A DNA stretch of 64,000 nt from CAYJBH01 sp964369965 (GTDB taxonomy: Bacteria; Bacillota; Clostridia; Oscillospirales; Ruminococcaceae). This document shows, in pieces, positions 8,999 through 17,221 of the stretch. Every line of letters begins with the position of its first letter. The stretch's first letter is position 1. The notes below the pieces were generated by a model. It was not told the origin of the DNA. It did no database searches and saw nothing but the letters and a program-made list of their open reading frames with translations. The stretch covers positions 159,340 to 223,339 of the forward strand of contig CAYJGF010000002.1 of NCBI GenBank assembly GCA_964369965.1, written 5' to 3'. A program made the position numbers and the translations under genes.

Positions 8999-9033
8999 AG
9001 GACATCATACACAATAGTTTTGTATGATGTCCT
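8999..9033 (-). terminator. Rho-independent terminator after the first bactofilin gene
   Basis: A perfect 13-bp stem (8999-9011 with 9021-9033) and 9-nt loop lie just downstream of the bactofilin stop in the minus direction. A short T-rich tract follows on the minus strand. It should limit read-through from the bactofilin into rnhA. Confidence 0.75.
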
Positions 9034-9045
9034 CGAAATGAAGTA

Positions 9046-9894
9046 TTACAGCGATTGACCGTTCTTTTTCGCTTTTTCCATACGTGAACGGAGGTCATTC
9101 AGCATCTTTTGCTTTTCGTCGGCAAATTCAATTTCACCGCCTGACTCTGAATTTTTTTGACTTTTTTCTTCCTTTATATCTTCGACATCTTCATACTCAT
9201 CCTCTTCCTGCTCTTGTTCTTCGATATCCTCTTCGGCACTTTCATCGTCCGTGGATATCTCCGGCTCGACTTTATCACTGCCGGCGGTGAAAAGGGGGCT
9301 GGGTGTGACCGGATCGACCGGATCGGAACTGCCCATATCATCGGGATTTCCGGCATCGGTCGGTATCTCAATGTCGGAGAAGCTGACAATATCCTCGATA
9401 TTCTCGCCGACATGACCTGCCTTTTCCGTCAGTTTGATAATTTCGACAAAACCGATTATCTTTGCGCCGTCGTCGACGGTAATATTACAGGCGGAAAGGT
9501 TGCCCTGTATAACTGCATTTTCACGTATCACCGCATGACCGTCAATACGAACATTGCCTTTAATTTTGCCGTTTGATTCAAAGGAGGAGGCAAAAATATT
9601 GCCCACGACGACCGAACTGCCGGAAACAAGAACATTTTTGTTTGAAACAATATCCCCTTTAACAGCGCCGTCGGTGATAGTTATATCATTCGCCTTGATG
9701 TTGCCGTCCACTCTGCCCTGCAAATTCACCGAATGTTTGCTGAAAACATCGCCTTTAATGCCGCCGTTGATAACAATAGAGGTTTGCGCCGCAATACTGC
9801 CGACAATCACAGTATCTTCGGTGATAATCGTCTCATTAGAAGAGGGTTTTGAGGTGTTTGTGTCCGTGCCGGTTTGATTAAAAATATCTAACAT
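9046..9894 (-). CDS. Bactofilin-family cytoskeletal protein with long acidic C-terminal tail
   Basis: A bactofilin (DUF583) of about 282 residues. Residues ~25-155 are a run of short right-handed beta-helix repeats (GGIKGDVFS, GRVDGNIKAN, GAVKGDIVSN, GKIKGNVRID, AVIQGNLSAC). These polymerise into membrane-associated filaments that organise wall synthesis or cell shape. The remaining third is a low-complexity, Glu/Asp-rich tail (EEDIEEQEQEEDEYEDVED), ending in a basic amphipathic segment. The ATG at 9894 was chosen over the in-frame ATG at 9906 because the AGAAAGGA SD abuts the latter. The same SD arrangement precedes the second bactofilin at 43673. Confidence 0.85.
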   Translation of the reverse strand: MLDIFNQTGTDTNTSKPSSNETIITEDTVIVGSIAAQTSIVINGGIKGDVFSKHSVNLQGRVDGNIKANDITITDGAVKGDIVSNKNVLVSGSSVVVGNIFASSFESNGKIKGNVRIDGHAVIRENAVIQGNLSACNITVDDGAKIIGFVEIIKLTEKAGHVGENIEDIVSFSDIEIPTDAGNPDDMGSSDPVDPVTPSPLFTAGSDKVEPEISTDDESAEEDIEEQEQEEDEYEDVEDIKEEKSQKNSESGGEIEFADEKQKMLNDLRSRMEKAKKNGQSL

Positions 9895-9984
9895 TTTTAT
9901 TACCATTCCTTTCTCGATGTTTTTTTCGGTTTCGTCACATTGTGTCGAAATTTAAATGTTTTACGTTTAAAAGAAACAAAACTC

Positions 9985-10014
9985 ATAAGTTTGAAAATCT
10001 ATTTTCAAACTTAT
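9985..10014. repeat. 30-bp perfect inverted repeat (14-2-14) upstream of the FkbH cassette
   Basis: Arms 9985-9998 and 10001-10014 are exact reverse complements with core GTTTGAAAAT. The element sits in the 284-bp divergent spacer between the bactofilin (minus) and FkbH (plus) genes, about 105 bp upstream of the FkbH -35. A shorter palindrome with the same core recurs at 12642-12663. It has no T-run, so an operator or mobile palindrome is more likely than a terminator. The rest of the spacer is AT-rich and holds only the FkbH promoter. Confidence 0.7.
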
Positions 10015-10119
10015 CCTCCGATGTGTTGATAAATCATTTAACTGTGATTTTATATTTATTTTAACATAATTAGACGAATTTTGCAATATTTATTTCTTAA
10101 AATATATTAATAATACTGT

Positions 10120-10149
10120 TTGCATTTTATGGTGTTGATATGTTATAAT
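10120..10149 (+). promoter_or_regulatory. Sigma-A type promoter for the FkbH cassette
   Basis: TTGCAT at 10120-10125 and TATAAT at 10144-10149 are separated by 18 bp, with an extended -10 TG at 10141-10142. It ends 30 bp before the FkbH start. Confidence 0.65.
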
Positions 10150-10178
10150 ATAATGTAAGAAATTTTCGGAGCATAACA

Positions 10179-11951
10179 ATGCCACCTAAACTTTATCCCA
10201 TAGACGCAGATTATATAATGCAAAAAAAGCGCTCTATACTGCGTGAGTTTAAAGATGTGGGCGATTTTATCCCCAAAAAAATCGTCATATTATCCGGCTC
10301 AACCGTTGGTGAGCTGGAGGCAATTTTGCGCATTTTTTTAATGGAAAAGGGAATAGAGCCGGAGTTTTTGATTGGAAATTATGGCAGATTTTATGAGGAT
10401 ATAGTTTTTGACGACGGCACTATAAAAGATTTTGCACCCGATATAATTTATATCCACACCTCCTATCGTAATTTGAACTTTCCACCTTTTTCGCTCGATG
10501 AAGATGAGTCGGAGGAGTTTGCAAAACGTGAATTTGAGCGGTTTTGCAGTGCTATTAATTCTGCGCTGTCTTACAACTGCCCGGTAATATGCAATAACTT
10601 TGAGCTGCCGTTATACCGACCTGCCGGCAACGCAGAGGTGCGATTTTGTGGTGGAAATGTGCGATTTGTGGGTCGAATGAACACAATGCTCTCGCAGCTT
10701 GCACAAAATTCAAACCTTCATATTAACGATATCAACTATCTTAGCAGTTATCACGGGCTTGCCGCGTGGCATGATGAAACCATGTGGTATGCCTATAAAT
10801 ATGCATTTTCCCTTCGTATGATACCATATGTTGCGCACAGCCTTGCATCTATAGTCGGTGCAATCTATGGTAAAAGCAAAAAATCACTGATTTTAGACCT
10901 CGACAACACCCTTTGGGGCGGTGTTATCGGCGATGACGGGGCAGACGGCATTGAGATAGGCAACGAGAGCTCTCTCGGCATGGCTCACCTTTCGCTGTGC
11001 GACTATGCTCTGCGGTTAAAGGAGCAGGGGGTTATGCTCGCCGTCTGTTCAAAAAATGAGGAGGAGATTGCCCTTTCCGGCTTTGAGCGGGACGAAATGC
11101 CGATGAATAAAGACGATTTTGTCAGCTTTAAGGCGAATTGGAGCCCCAAAGGGGACAATATAAAAGAGATACTTCGCGATATGAACATCATGTCCGATGC
11201 CGCCGTTTTTGTGGACGACAACCCTGCCGAGCGACTTATAGTTTCAGGGCAGGTCGACGGCATCTGTGTGCCGGAGCTCACCGAGGTGGACAGTTTTGTG
11301 TCGAGCGTCGATCGATATAATTTTTTTGAGGTTGTCACCCTTAGCGGCGACGATCAAAAACGCACTGAATTTTTACGGGCAAATATCGAACGCAATAAGG
11401 AGCAGACCGCCTTTGCGGATTACGGAGAGTATCTTAAAAGTCTTGACATGACTGCGAAAATCTCGGCGGTTAACGACGGTAATTTGGAGCGAGTGACCCA
11501 ACTGGTCAACAAAACCAATCAGTTTAATATGACAACACGACGTTATACCGAGGGTGAGGTAGCACAATTGACCGATACGGTCAATTACATTACACTATCC
11601 GCCGCACTGTCCGACCGATTTGGAGATAATGGCATTGTCAGCGTGCTTTTTGCAAACATTGACCACAAGGTCAATGTTTGTGAAATTGAGCTTTTCATCA
11701 TGAGTTGTCGTGTTTTTAAAAGGGAGCTTGAGTTTGCCATGCTTGACACCCTTACAGAGGAGCTTAAAAAACGCGGTGTAAGTGTATTGAGAGGGGTGTA
11801 CCTGCCGACCAAAAAGAATAAACCATGCGCCGATTTTTATGAAAAAGCAGGATTGACTTTGGTGGAAAAAACCGATGAACGCTATATTTATGAATTAAAG
11901 CTCTCGGAATATAAACCACTGTCAAAACATATCACAGTTAATAAATTTTAA
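10179..11951 (+). CDS. FkbH-like HAD-IIIC protein with C-terminal GNAT-like domain
   Basis: A 590-residue FkbH family protein. The HAD-IIIC domain has LILDLDNTLWGGVIGDDG with both catalytic Asp residues (near residue 237) and VFVDDNPAER as the acidic metal loop. An N-terminal ~200-residue SGNH-like region precedes it and a GNAT-like region with TRRYTEGEV follows. In polyketide systems, FkbH converts 1,3-bisphosphoglycerate to glyceryl-S-ACP. Relatives also occur in surface-polysaccharide loci. The immediate downstream ACP supports an acyl-loading role here. The promoter upstream and tight spacing to four further genes suggest it leads an operon. The exact acyl group is not readable. Confidence 0.88.
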   Translation: MPPKLYPIDADYIMQKKRSILREFKDVGDFIPKKIVILSGSTVGELEAILRIFLMEKGIEPEFLIGNYGRFYEDIVFDDGTIKDFAPDIIYIHTSYRNLNFPPFSLDEDESEEFAKREFERFCSAINSALSYNCPVICNNFELPLYRPAGNAEVRFCGGNVRFVGRMNTMLSQLAQNSNLHINDINYLSSYHGLAAWHDETMWYAYKYAFSLRMIPYVAHSLASIVGAIYGKSKKSLILDLDNTLWGGVIGDDGADGIEIGNESSLGMAHLSLCDYALRLKEQGVMLAVCSKNEEEIALSGFERDEMPMNKDDFVSFKANWSPKGDNIKEILRDMNIMSDAAVFVDDNPAERLIVSGQVDGICVPELTEVDSFVSSVDRYNFFEVVTLSGDDQKRTEFLRANIERNKEQTAFADYGEYLKSLDMTAKISAVNDGNLERVTQLVNKTNQFNMTTRRYTEGEVAQLTDTVNYITLSAALSDRFGDNGIVSVLFANIDHKVNVCEIELFIMSCRVFKRELEFAMLDTLTEELKKRGVSVLRGVYLPTKKNKPCADFYEKAGLTLVEKTDERYIYELKLSEYKPLSKHITVNKF

Positions 11952-11972
11952 AAGATAGAAAGGGCATAAAAT

Positions 11973-12215
11973 ATGAACGAAACAGCTATTTTAGAGGCTA
12001 TACAGCCTATTTTTCACGATGTTTTTGATGACGACAGCCTTGTTATCACCCGTGCCACCTCGGCGGCGGACATCGAGGACTGGGACAGTTTGGAGCAGAT
12101 AAACCTGCTAAGTGCTATGGAGAAAAAGTTTGGCGTCAAGTTTAGTCTCGGTGATGTTCGTGGGCTTCAAAACGTCGGTGACCTCGTCGACCTACTTGTG
12201 AGACTTTGCGCATGA
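11973..12215 (+). CDS. Acyl carrier protein (cassette-specific)
   Basis: An 80-residue four-helix carrier protein. The phosphopantetheine attachment Ser lies in DWDSLEQINL near residue 38. It diverges from typical AcpP (which has GADSLD) and is more like carrier proteins of secondary or surface-glycan pathways. The SD is AGAAAGGG at normal spacing from ATG. It stands 21 bp after FkbH and overlaps the dehydratase by ATGA, which argues that it serves the cassette rather than bulk fatty acid synthesis. Confidence 0.9.
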   Translation: MNETAILEAIQPIFHDVFDDDSLVITRATSAADIEDWDSLEQINLLSAMEKKFGVKFSLGDVRGLQNVGDLVDLLVRLCA

Positions 12216-12631
12216 ACGACTATACCATCGAGACGATAAAGGTGGGGGACAGCGCGCAGTTTGAGCGCGTGATCACCGCACAGATGATGCAAAATTTCCT
12301 TGATATTACCGGCGATAATAACCCACTTCACGTTGATGAGGAGTATGCACGCTCCAAAGGATTTAGCGGTAGGGTGTGTTATGGTGCACTCTGCTCCTCG
12401 CTGTTTTCCACCCTTGCCGGTGTTTATCTGCCGGGGAGAAGATGCCTGCTACATAGTATCGACAGCAAATATAAACAACCGGTTTTTATCGGCGACAGTT
12501 TAACTGTCAAAGGCACCGTCACCGAGGTGAGCGAGCTTTTTAACGTTATAATCGTTAAAGCGAGTATCATCAACCAACACGGCAAAAAAGTGACCGGGGC
12601 GGTCATTCAGGCAGGGATTCTCACTGATTAG
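12212..12631 (+). CDS. MaoC-like hotdog-fold dehydratase
   Basis: A 139-residue single hotdog domain with the hydratase-2 motif DNNPLHVDEEYA (catalytic Asp and His) and GALCSSLFSTLAG. Such enzymes hydrate or dehydrate (R)-3-hydroxyacyl thioesters on CoA or ACP. The ATG at 12212 overlaps the ACP stop (ATGA), so I prefer it over the in-frame TTG at 12206. Together with the following ketoreductase it could process a beta-hydroxyacyl chain carried by the ACP. Without a ketosynthase in the cassette, chain extension would have to come from elsewhere. Confidence 0.85.
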   Translation: MNDYTIETIKVGDSAQFERVITAQMMQNFLDITGDNNPLHVDEEYARSKGFSGRVCYGALCSSLFSTLAGVYLPGRRCLLHSIDSKYKQPVFIGDSLTVKGTVTEVSELFNVIIVKASIINQHGKKVTGAVIQAGILTD

Positions 12632-12641
12632 AAAGGTCTAA

Positions 12642-12663
12642 GTTTGAAAATTAATTTTCAAAC
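12642..12663. repeat. 22-bp perfect palindrome between MaoC-like and SDR genes
   Basis: Positions 12642-12652 and 12653-12663 are exact reverse complements and share the GTTTGAAAAT/ATTTTCAAAC core with the element at 9985-10014. It lies between the MaoC stop and the SD of the SDR gene, so it would also form an RNA hairpin in the operon message. Confidence 0.65.
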
Positions 12664-12687
12664 ACCGAGAGAAAAGGAATGATCATA

Positions 12688-13425
12688 ATGATGAAAAACT
12701 ATCTTATAACCGGCGCGTCGTCCGACATCGGCATGTCGCTCTGTCGAGTGCTCGCACCAAATGCAAACCTCATTGTCGCAACCGCAAACAACGGCTCCGC
12801 TGCCCTGTCGTCGCTCGGGGAGGAGTTAACCTCCAAATACAGCGATTTGACATTTTTGACCATCACGGTCAATCTTTCGGTTGGCGAGAGTGTGGAGGAG
12901 ATGTTGTCGGAATTTGCTGAAAAGGGTATCACCTTTACACATTTTATACACCTTCCATCACTTCGTCCTGTCAATGCAAAGCTCAAAAAGTTTGACATTG
13001 ATCGTTTTTATACCGATTTTGAGTTGCAGGTCAGCTCGGCGATACGTATCAGCCGTGAAATTTTGCCGTCCATGGCAAAACAGCGATATGGTCGGGTGCT
13101 TTTTATGCTTACCTCCTACATCAATTCCCCTCCCAAAAACATGACCTCCTATGTCACGGTCAAATCGGCTCTCGCAGGACTGTGCAGGAGCCTTTCGGTC
13201 GACTTTGCCTCCTTTGGGGTGACGGTCAACGGGATACTGCCCTCCATGGTTGAGACGAAGTTTTTACAGGACACCAGCAATCTTATCGTTGAGGGCGCCG
13301 CCGAGGCTCACCCAATGGGGCGCAATGCGACGGTGGAGGACATAGTCCCTGCTATGGAGTTTTTGCTTTCGGACGATGCCGGATATATCACCGGTACTAT
13401 GCTGTCGGTCAACGGAGGGGCATAA
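12688..13425 (+). CDS. Short-chain dehydrogenase/reductase, FabG-like
   Basis: A 245-residue classical SDR, probably reducing a 3-oxoacyl-ACP. Cofactor loop TGASSDIG lies at the N-terminus and the active-site YVTVKSA (Tyr/Lys) near residue 150, with Ser in the preceding LTSYI strand. The C-terminus is typical (DAGYITGTMLSVNGGA). The usual NNAG motif is replaced by HLPSL, which is unusual for FabG proper and hints at a specialised reductase. The ATG at 12688 is preferred because the AAAAGGA SD abuts the upstream in-frame ATG at 12679. Confidence 0.88.
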   Translation: MMKNYLITGASSDIGMSLCRVLAPNANLIVATANNGSAALSSLGEELTSKYSDLTFLTITVNLSVGESVEEMLSEFAEKGITFTHFIHLPSLRPVNAKLKKFDIDRFYTDFELQVSSAIRISREILPSMAKQRYGRVLFMLTSYINSPPKNMTSYVTVKSALAGLCRSLSVDFASFGVTVNGILPSMVETKFLQDTSNLIVEGAAEAHPMGRNATVEDIVPAMEFLLSDDAGYITGTMLSVNGGA

Positions 13426-13426
13426 A

Positions 13427-14401
13427 TTGACATACGGTTTTAGAACTGCACGGTATGACGAGCAGTCCGATATCACCGACTTTCTCAACAAGCACTGGGG
13501 CGAAAAACATCCTCTTTTAAATAACGAGCGTTTGAAGGAACATTATTTTTGTGACGACGGCAACTTTAATTTTGCTCTGTGCACCGCAGGGGAGGATATT
13601 GCCGCGGTTGCCGGGTTTATCTACTCCTCACGGGATAAAAAAAGCGCTTTTATCAGCATCTGGTGCGCCGATGCGACCTATAGCGGCGCAGGGCTGGAGC
13701 TTATGGATAGGATGAGGGATTTGATCGGCGTCGACATGATATGCTGTAATAATATCCGCCCGAAAACCATACCTTTTTATGAGTTTTTAGGATACTCGGC
13801 AGGCAAATTCACCCATGCATATATGCTCGCCGACCGTGATGATTACAAACTCGCGGTGGTTAAAAATAAAAAGGTATTACCCCCCTGCGAGAGTGATGCA
13901 AAACTTATCCCAATAGATTATATTGACGATAATACACTGAAAATGTTATGCAAAAACCTTGCGGTGAAAAAGGATGCGAAATATATAAAGCACCGATATA
14001 TCGACTACCCTTTTGCAGAATACAAACTGTATGAGTTAAATGACGGATTGACCAGTGCGGTCATTGCATTCAGGTCTATATCGGCAAACGGTGTCATGGC
14101 GATAAAATTGGTCGACTTTATCGGAGAGCCGAAAGACGTTGTCCACCTTGGTCAACCGCTAAAAATATTGATGGAGGAGAGCGGTGCCGAATTTGTCGAG
14201 TTTTATAACGTCGGTATTTCCCGGGAAATATTAGAGCGTGCCGGTTTTGCGATACGAGACGAGCAGGACAATAACATTATCCCGACCTATCTCGTGCCAC
14301 CCGACATTAAAAATGTAGATTTTTATTATTTTACCGACAGGGTTGACGGTTTTTCCATGTACAGAGCGGACGGTGACGGAGACCGCCCGATTGTAATATA
14401 A
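13427..14401 (+). CDS. GNAT-like acyltransferase-related protein ending the cassette
   Basis: About 324 residues starting at a TTG two bases after the SDR stop, with GGAGGGG as SD. The longer upstream frame overlaps the SDR and is unlikely. The N-terminal half resembles an N-acyltransferase fold (FISIWCADATYSGAGLELM, then NIRPKTIPFYEFLGY). The second half seems to be a diverged repeat of the same fold. The end, FSMYRADGDGDRP, resembles a terminal motif I recall from proteins of lipopolysaccharide and surface-glycan clusters. It is the likely acceptor-side enzyme for the acyl group built on the cassette ACP. The specific substrate is unknown. Confidence 0.65.
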   Translation: MTYGFRTARYDEQSDITDFLNKHWGEKHPLLNNERLKEHYFCDDGNFNFALCTAGEDIAAVAGFIYSSRDKKSAFISIWCADATYSGAGLELMDRMRDLIGVDMICCNNIRPKTIPFYEFLGYSAGKFTHAYMLADRDDYKLAVVKNKKVLPPCESDAKLIPIDYIDDNTLKMLCKNLAVKKDAKYIKHRYIDYPFAEYKLYELNDGLTSAVIAFRSISANGVMAIKLVDFIGEPKDVVHLGQPLKILMEESGAEFVEFYNVGISREILERAGFAIRDEQDNNIIPTYLVPPDIKNVDFYYFTDRVDGFSMYRADGDGDRPIVI

Positions 14402-14427
14402 TATCACAAGAAAGGAATACACTACCG

Positions 14428-15693
14428 ATGCTATATAGCAAATTTACAAAACAACAACTGAATACAGAACTTGCACAATTAAAGGAAGATTTTACAAAAA
14501 TAAAGGAGCTCGGGTTAAAGCTCGACATGTCGAGGGGCAAGCCGGAGGGAAAACAACTCGATCTCTCGATGGGTTTGCTTGAAATAAAGCAGACGCACTC
14601 ACGTGATGGCATTGATGTGCGAAACTACGGCAACTTAGAGGGTTTGCCGGAGGCGCGTGAATTTTTTGCCGACCTTATGGACTGCGATAGTGAGGAGGTT
14701 ATTGCCGGCGGAAACTCCAGCCTCAACCTTATGTATATTGCCTTTGAAATATGGTGGAGAAAGGGTTTTGGCGACGGTCCCGCCCTTTCCGGCCTTGATA
14801 AAGTCAAGGTTCTCTGCCCCTCACCCGGATACGATCGCCACTTCACAATTATGGAACATTTCGGGATCGAAATGATACCGGTTGCAATGACAAAAGACGG
14901 TCCCGACATGGACGAGGTGGAAAAGTTGGTCGCGAGCGACGAGTGCATCAAGGGGATTTGGTGCATACCGCAATACTCCAATCCGCAGGGTTATGTCTAC
15001 AGCGACGAGACGGTGGAGCGCCTGTGTAAGATGACGACCGCCGCCGCCGATTTTAAAATATTGTGGGACAATGCCTATTGTGTGCATCATCTGACAGACA
15101 ACCCGACCCTCATAAAACCGCTACTTGCCGAGGCAAAAAAAGCCGGCACGGCACAGCGTGTTTTGATGTTCTGCTCCACCAGCAAGATAACCTTTGCCGG
15201 CGCCGGCGTTGGAGCGATAGGAGCCTCCAAGGAGAACATATCCTACATATTAAAGAACATGAACCCCATGACCATCAGCTTTGATAAGGTCAATCAGCTC
15301 CGCCATGTACTATATTTAAAGGACAAAAAAACGGTGGTGGAGCATATGAAAAAACACGCCGAGCTTTTAAACCCGAAGTTTGATTTGTGTGAAAAACATT
15401 TCAACAGCGATCTTGCGGTTTGTGGCAAGCTAATCAGCTTTACAGTCCCTAAGGGCGGATATTTTATCAACTTTGAGGCAATGCTCGGCACCGCAAAGAG
15501 ATGTGTCGCGCTTTGCAAAGAGGCAGGAGTTGTCTTAACACCTGCCGGTGCGTCCTATCCCTACGGCAAAGACCCCGAGGACAGACATATCCGCATTGCG
15601 CCGACCTTCCCACCGCTTTCCGAGCTGGAGCAGGCGTTGCAGGTGTTCACACTCGCGGTGAGGATAGCGACGGTGGAGGAATTAATTAAATAA
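14428..15693 (+). CDS. PLP-dependent aminotransferase, aspartate transaminase Ic-like
   Basis: A 421-residue fold-type I aminotransferase. Key features are DMSRGKPEG, the YGNLEGLPEAREFF substrate-domain motif, YSNPQGYVYSDE, the cofactor-binding ILWDNAYCVHHL, and the Schiff-base Lys in CSTSKITFAGAGVG. The pattern fits the PF12897-type aspartate aminotransferases (group Ic), so it probably interconverts aspartate/2-oxoglutarate and oxaloacetate/glutamate. The SD AGAAAGGA stands ahead of the ATG. It begins 26 bp after the cassette and may be read from the same message, but it need not belong to the pathway. Confidence 0.85.
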   Translation: MLYSKFTKQQLNTELAQLKEDFTKIKELGLKLDMSRGKPEGKQLDLSMGLLEIKQTHSRDGIDVRNYGNLEGLPEAREFFADLMDCDSEEVIAGGNSSLNLMYIAFEIWWRKGFGDGPALSGLDKVKVLCPSPGYDRHFTIMEHFGIEMIPVAMTKDGPDMDEVEKLVASDECIKGIWCIPQYSNPQGYVYSDETVERLCKMTTAAADFKILWDNAYCVHHLTDNPTLIKPLLAEAKKAGTAQRVLMFCSTSKITFAGAGVGAIGASKENISYILKNMNPMTISFDKVNQLRHVLYLKDKKTVVEHMKKHAELLNPKFDLCEKHFNSDLAVCGKLISFTVPKGGYFINFEAMLGTAKRCVALCKEAGVVLTPAGASYPYGKDPEDRHIRIAPTFPPLSELEQALQVFTLAVRIATVEELIK

Positions 15694-15719
15694 TTTCACA
15701 AAAATTTACCTCCATGGGA

Positions 15720-15748
15720 TTGACTGATTGTCAATTATTCGCTATAAT
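15720..15748 (+). promoter_or_regulatory. Sigma-A promoter for secDF
   Basis: TTGACT (15720-15725) and a perfect TATAAT (15743-15748) with 17-bp spacing, 35 bp before the secD start. Confidence 0.8.
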
Positions 15749-15783
15749 TAAAAAGTTAGATATTTGAGGAATTTTAAAAAGAT

Positions 15784-17190
15784 ATGAAAAAAACCGGAAG
15801 AATATGGTTTTTCGTTGTCGCGATCTTTATAATTGCTCTTGCATACACTGCGTTTTTCGGTGTTTCCACCTTTTACGGTGACACCGAGACTCAGTATATC
15901 AAGGGTGCAGATGACATACGATTCGGCATCGACATCAGGGGTGGTGTTGACGTGACATTTATGCCTGCTGATGGATATGATGCGACCGACGAACAGCTGG
16001 ACAGTGCCGAGAGTGTTATAGAGACACGACTTGTGTCACTGAATATCACCGACTATGAGCTCTATCTTGACTATAATATGGATAGGATCATACTGCGTTT
16101 TCCCTGGCGCACCGACGAGACCGAGTTTAACCCCGAGGCCGCCATTGCGGAGCTTGGGGCGACTGCTGTGCTCACCTTCCGCGAGGGCACCGAGACGGAC
16201 GAATTTGGTATGCCGAGCGGCGTCACTGCCGAGAATGTTATTCTTGACGGTGAGGATATAATCAGTGCTACTGCCGGTTATGACGAGACCGCCTCCACCG
16301 GTTCGGGGCAGTTCCTTGTAGAGCTTCGAATGAACGATGAGGGCGCTGTCTCCTTTGCCGAGGCTACCGAGCGACTTGCCGGCACCGGCTACATTTCCAT
16401 ATGGATGGACGACACCATCGTCTCCGCCCCGTTTGTTCAAAGTGCAATATCGGGCGGTGAGGCGATAATCACCGACATTGCCACCGCAGAGGAAGCGACC
16501 ACCCTCGCGAACCAGATAAATTCCGGCTCGCTACCCTTTAAAATGTCGGCGGAGAGTTTTTCCACCATCAGCCCGACCCTCGGCGCATCGTCGTTGGAGG
16601 CTATGTTAATTGCGGCGGTTATCGCATTTATCCTTGTCGCTATCTACATTATTATATGGTATAAGATACCCGGCGTTGTTGCTACCATTGCTCTTTTAGG
16701 GCAGACGGCGGCGACCATCGCGCTTATCTCCGGTTATTTTGTGGTGTACAACAGCTTTACGCTGACCCTGCCCGGCATCGCCGGAATTATCCTCGCAATC
16801 GGTATGGGTGTGGACGCCAACATAATCACCGCCGAGCGCATTAAAGAGGAACTTCGCTCCGGCAAGAGTCTGGACGGTGCGATAACCGCCGGCTTTGAGC
16901 GCGGACTCTCTCCCATCATCGACAGTAACGTGACCGTCATCATTGTCAGCATTATTTTAATGGGTGCATTCGGTCCGACCAACGGGTTTTTCGCGACACT
17001 TCTCACCCCTATTTTCTTTGCGTTTGGTCCGTCCACCGCAGGAGTTATCTATTCGTTTGGCTATACGCTGTTAATCGGTGTACTGCTAAACTTCGTGATG
17101 GGTGTTTTTGCCTCCCGTATTATGCTGCGCAGTGCCTCTAAGATTAAGGCTTTGCGCAACCGCAAGTTTTTTGGCGGACTGAATAAGTAA
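15784..17190 (+). CDS. secD: Protein translocase subunit SecD
   Basis: A 468-residue SecD. It has an N-terminal membrane span, the conserved DIRGGVDVTF motif, an extracytoplasmic P1-type domain, then five C-terminal spans with GMGVDANIITAERIKEELRSG. SecD works with SecF at the SecYEG channel, using the proton motive force to help draw exported proteins across the membrane. It is separate from secF by only 31 bp, as in many Firmicutes with unfused SecD and SecF. A consensus promoter lies just upstream, so secD starts a transcription unit. Confidence 0.95.
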   Translation: MKKTGRIWFFVVAIFIIALAYTAFFGVSTFYGDTETQYIKGADDIRFGIDIRGGVDVTFMPADGYDATDEQLDSAESVIETRLVSLNITDYELYLDYNMDRIILRFPWRTDETEFNPEAAIAELGATAVLTFREGTETDEFGMPSGVTAENVILDGEDIISATAGYDETASTGSGQFLVELRMNDEGAVSFAEATERLAGTGYISIWMDDTIVSAPFVQSAISGGEAIITDIATAEEATTLANQINSGSLPFKMSAESFSTISPTLGASSLEAMLIAAVIAFILVAIYIIIWYKIPGVVATIALLGQTAATIALISGYFVVYNSFTLTLPGIAGIILAIGMGVDANIITAERIKEELRSGKSLDGAITAGFERGLSPIIDSNVTVIIVSIILMGAFGPTNGFFATLLTPIFFAFGPSTAGVIYSFGYTLLIGVLLNFVMGVFASRIMLRSASKIKALRNRKFFGGLNK

Positions 17191-17221
17191 ATAGACCCAC
17201 AGAAAGGGAATGACAAAACAA

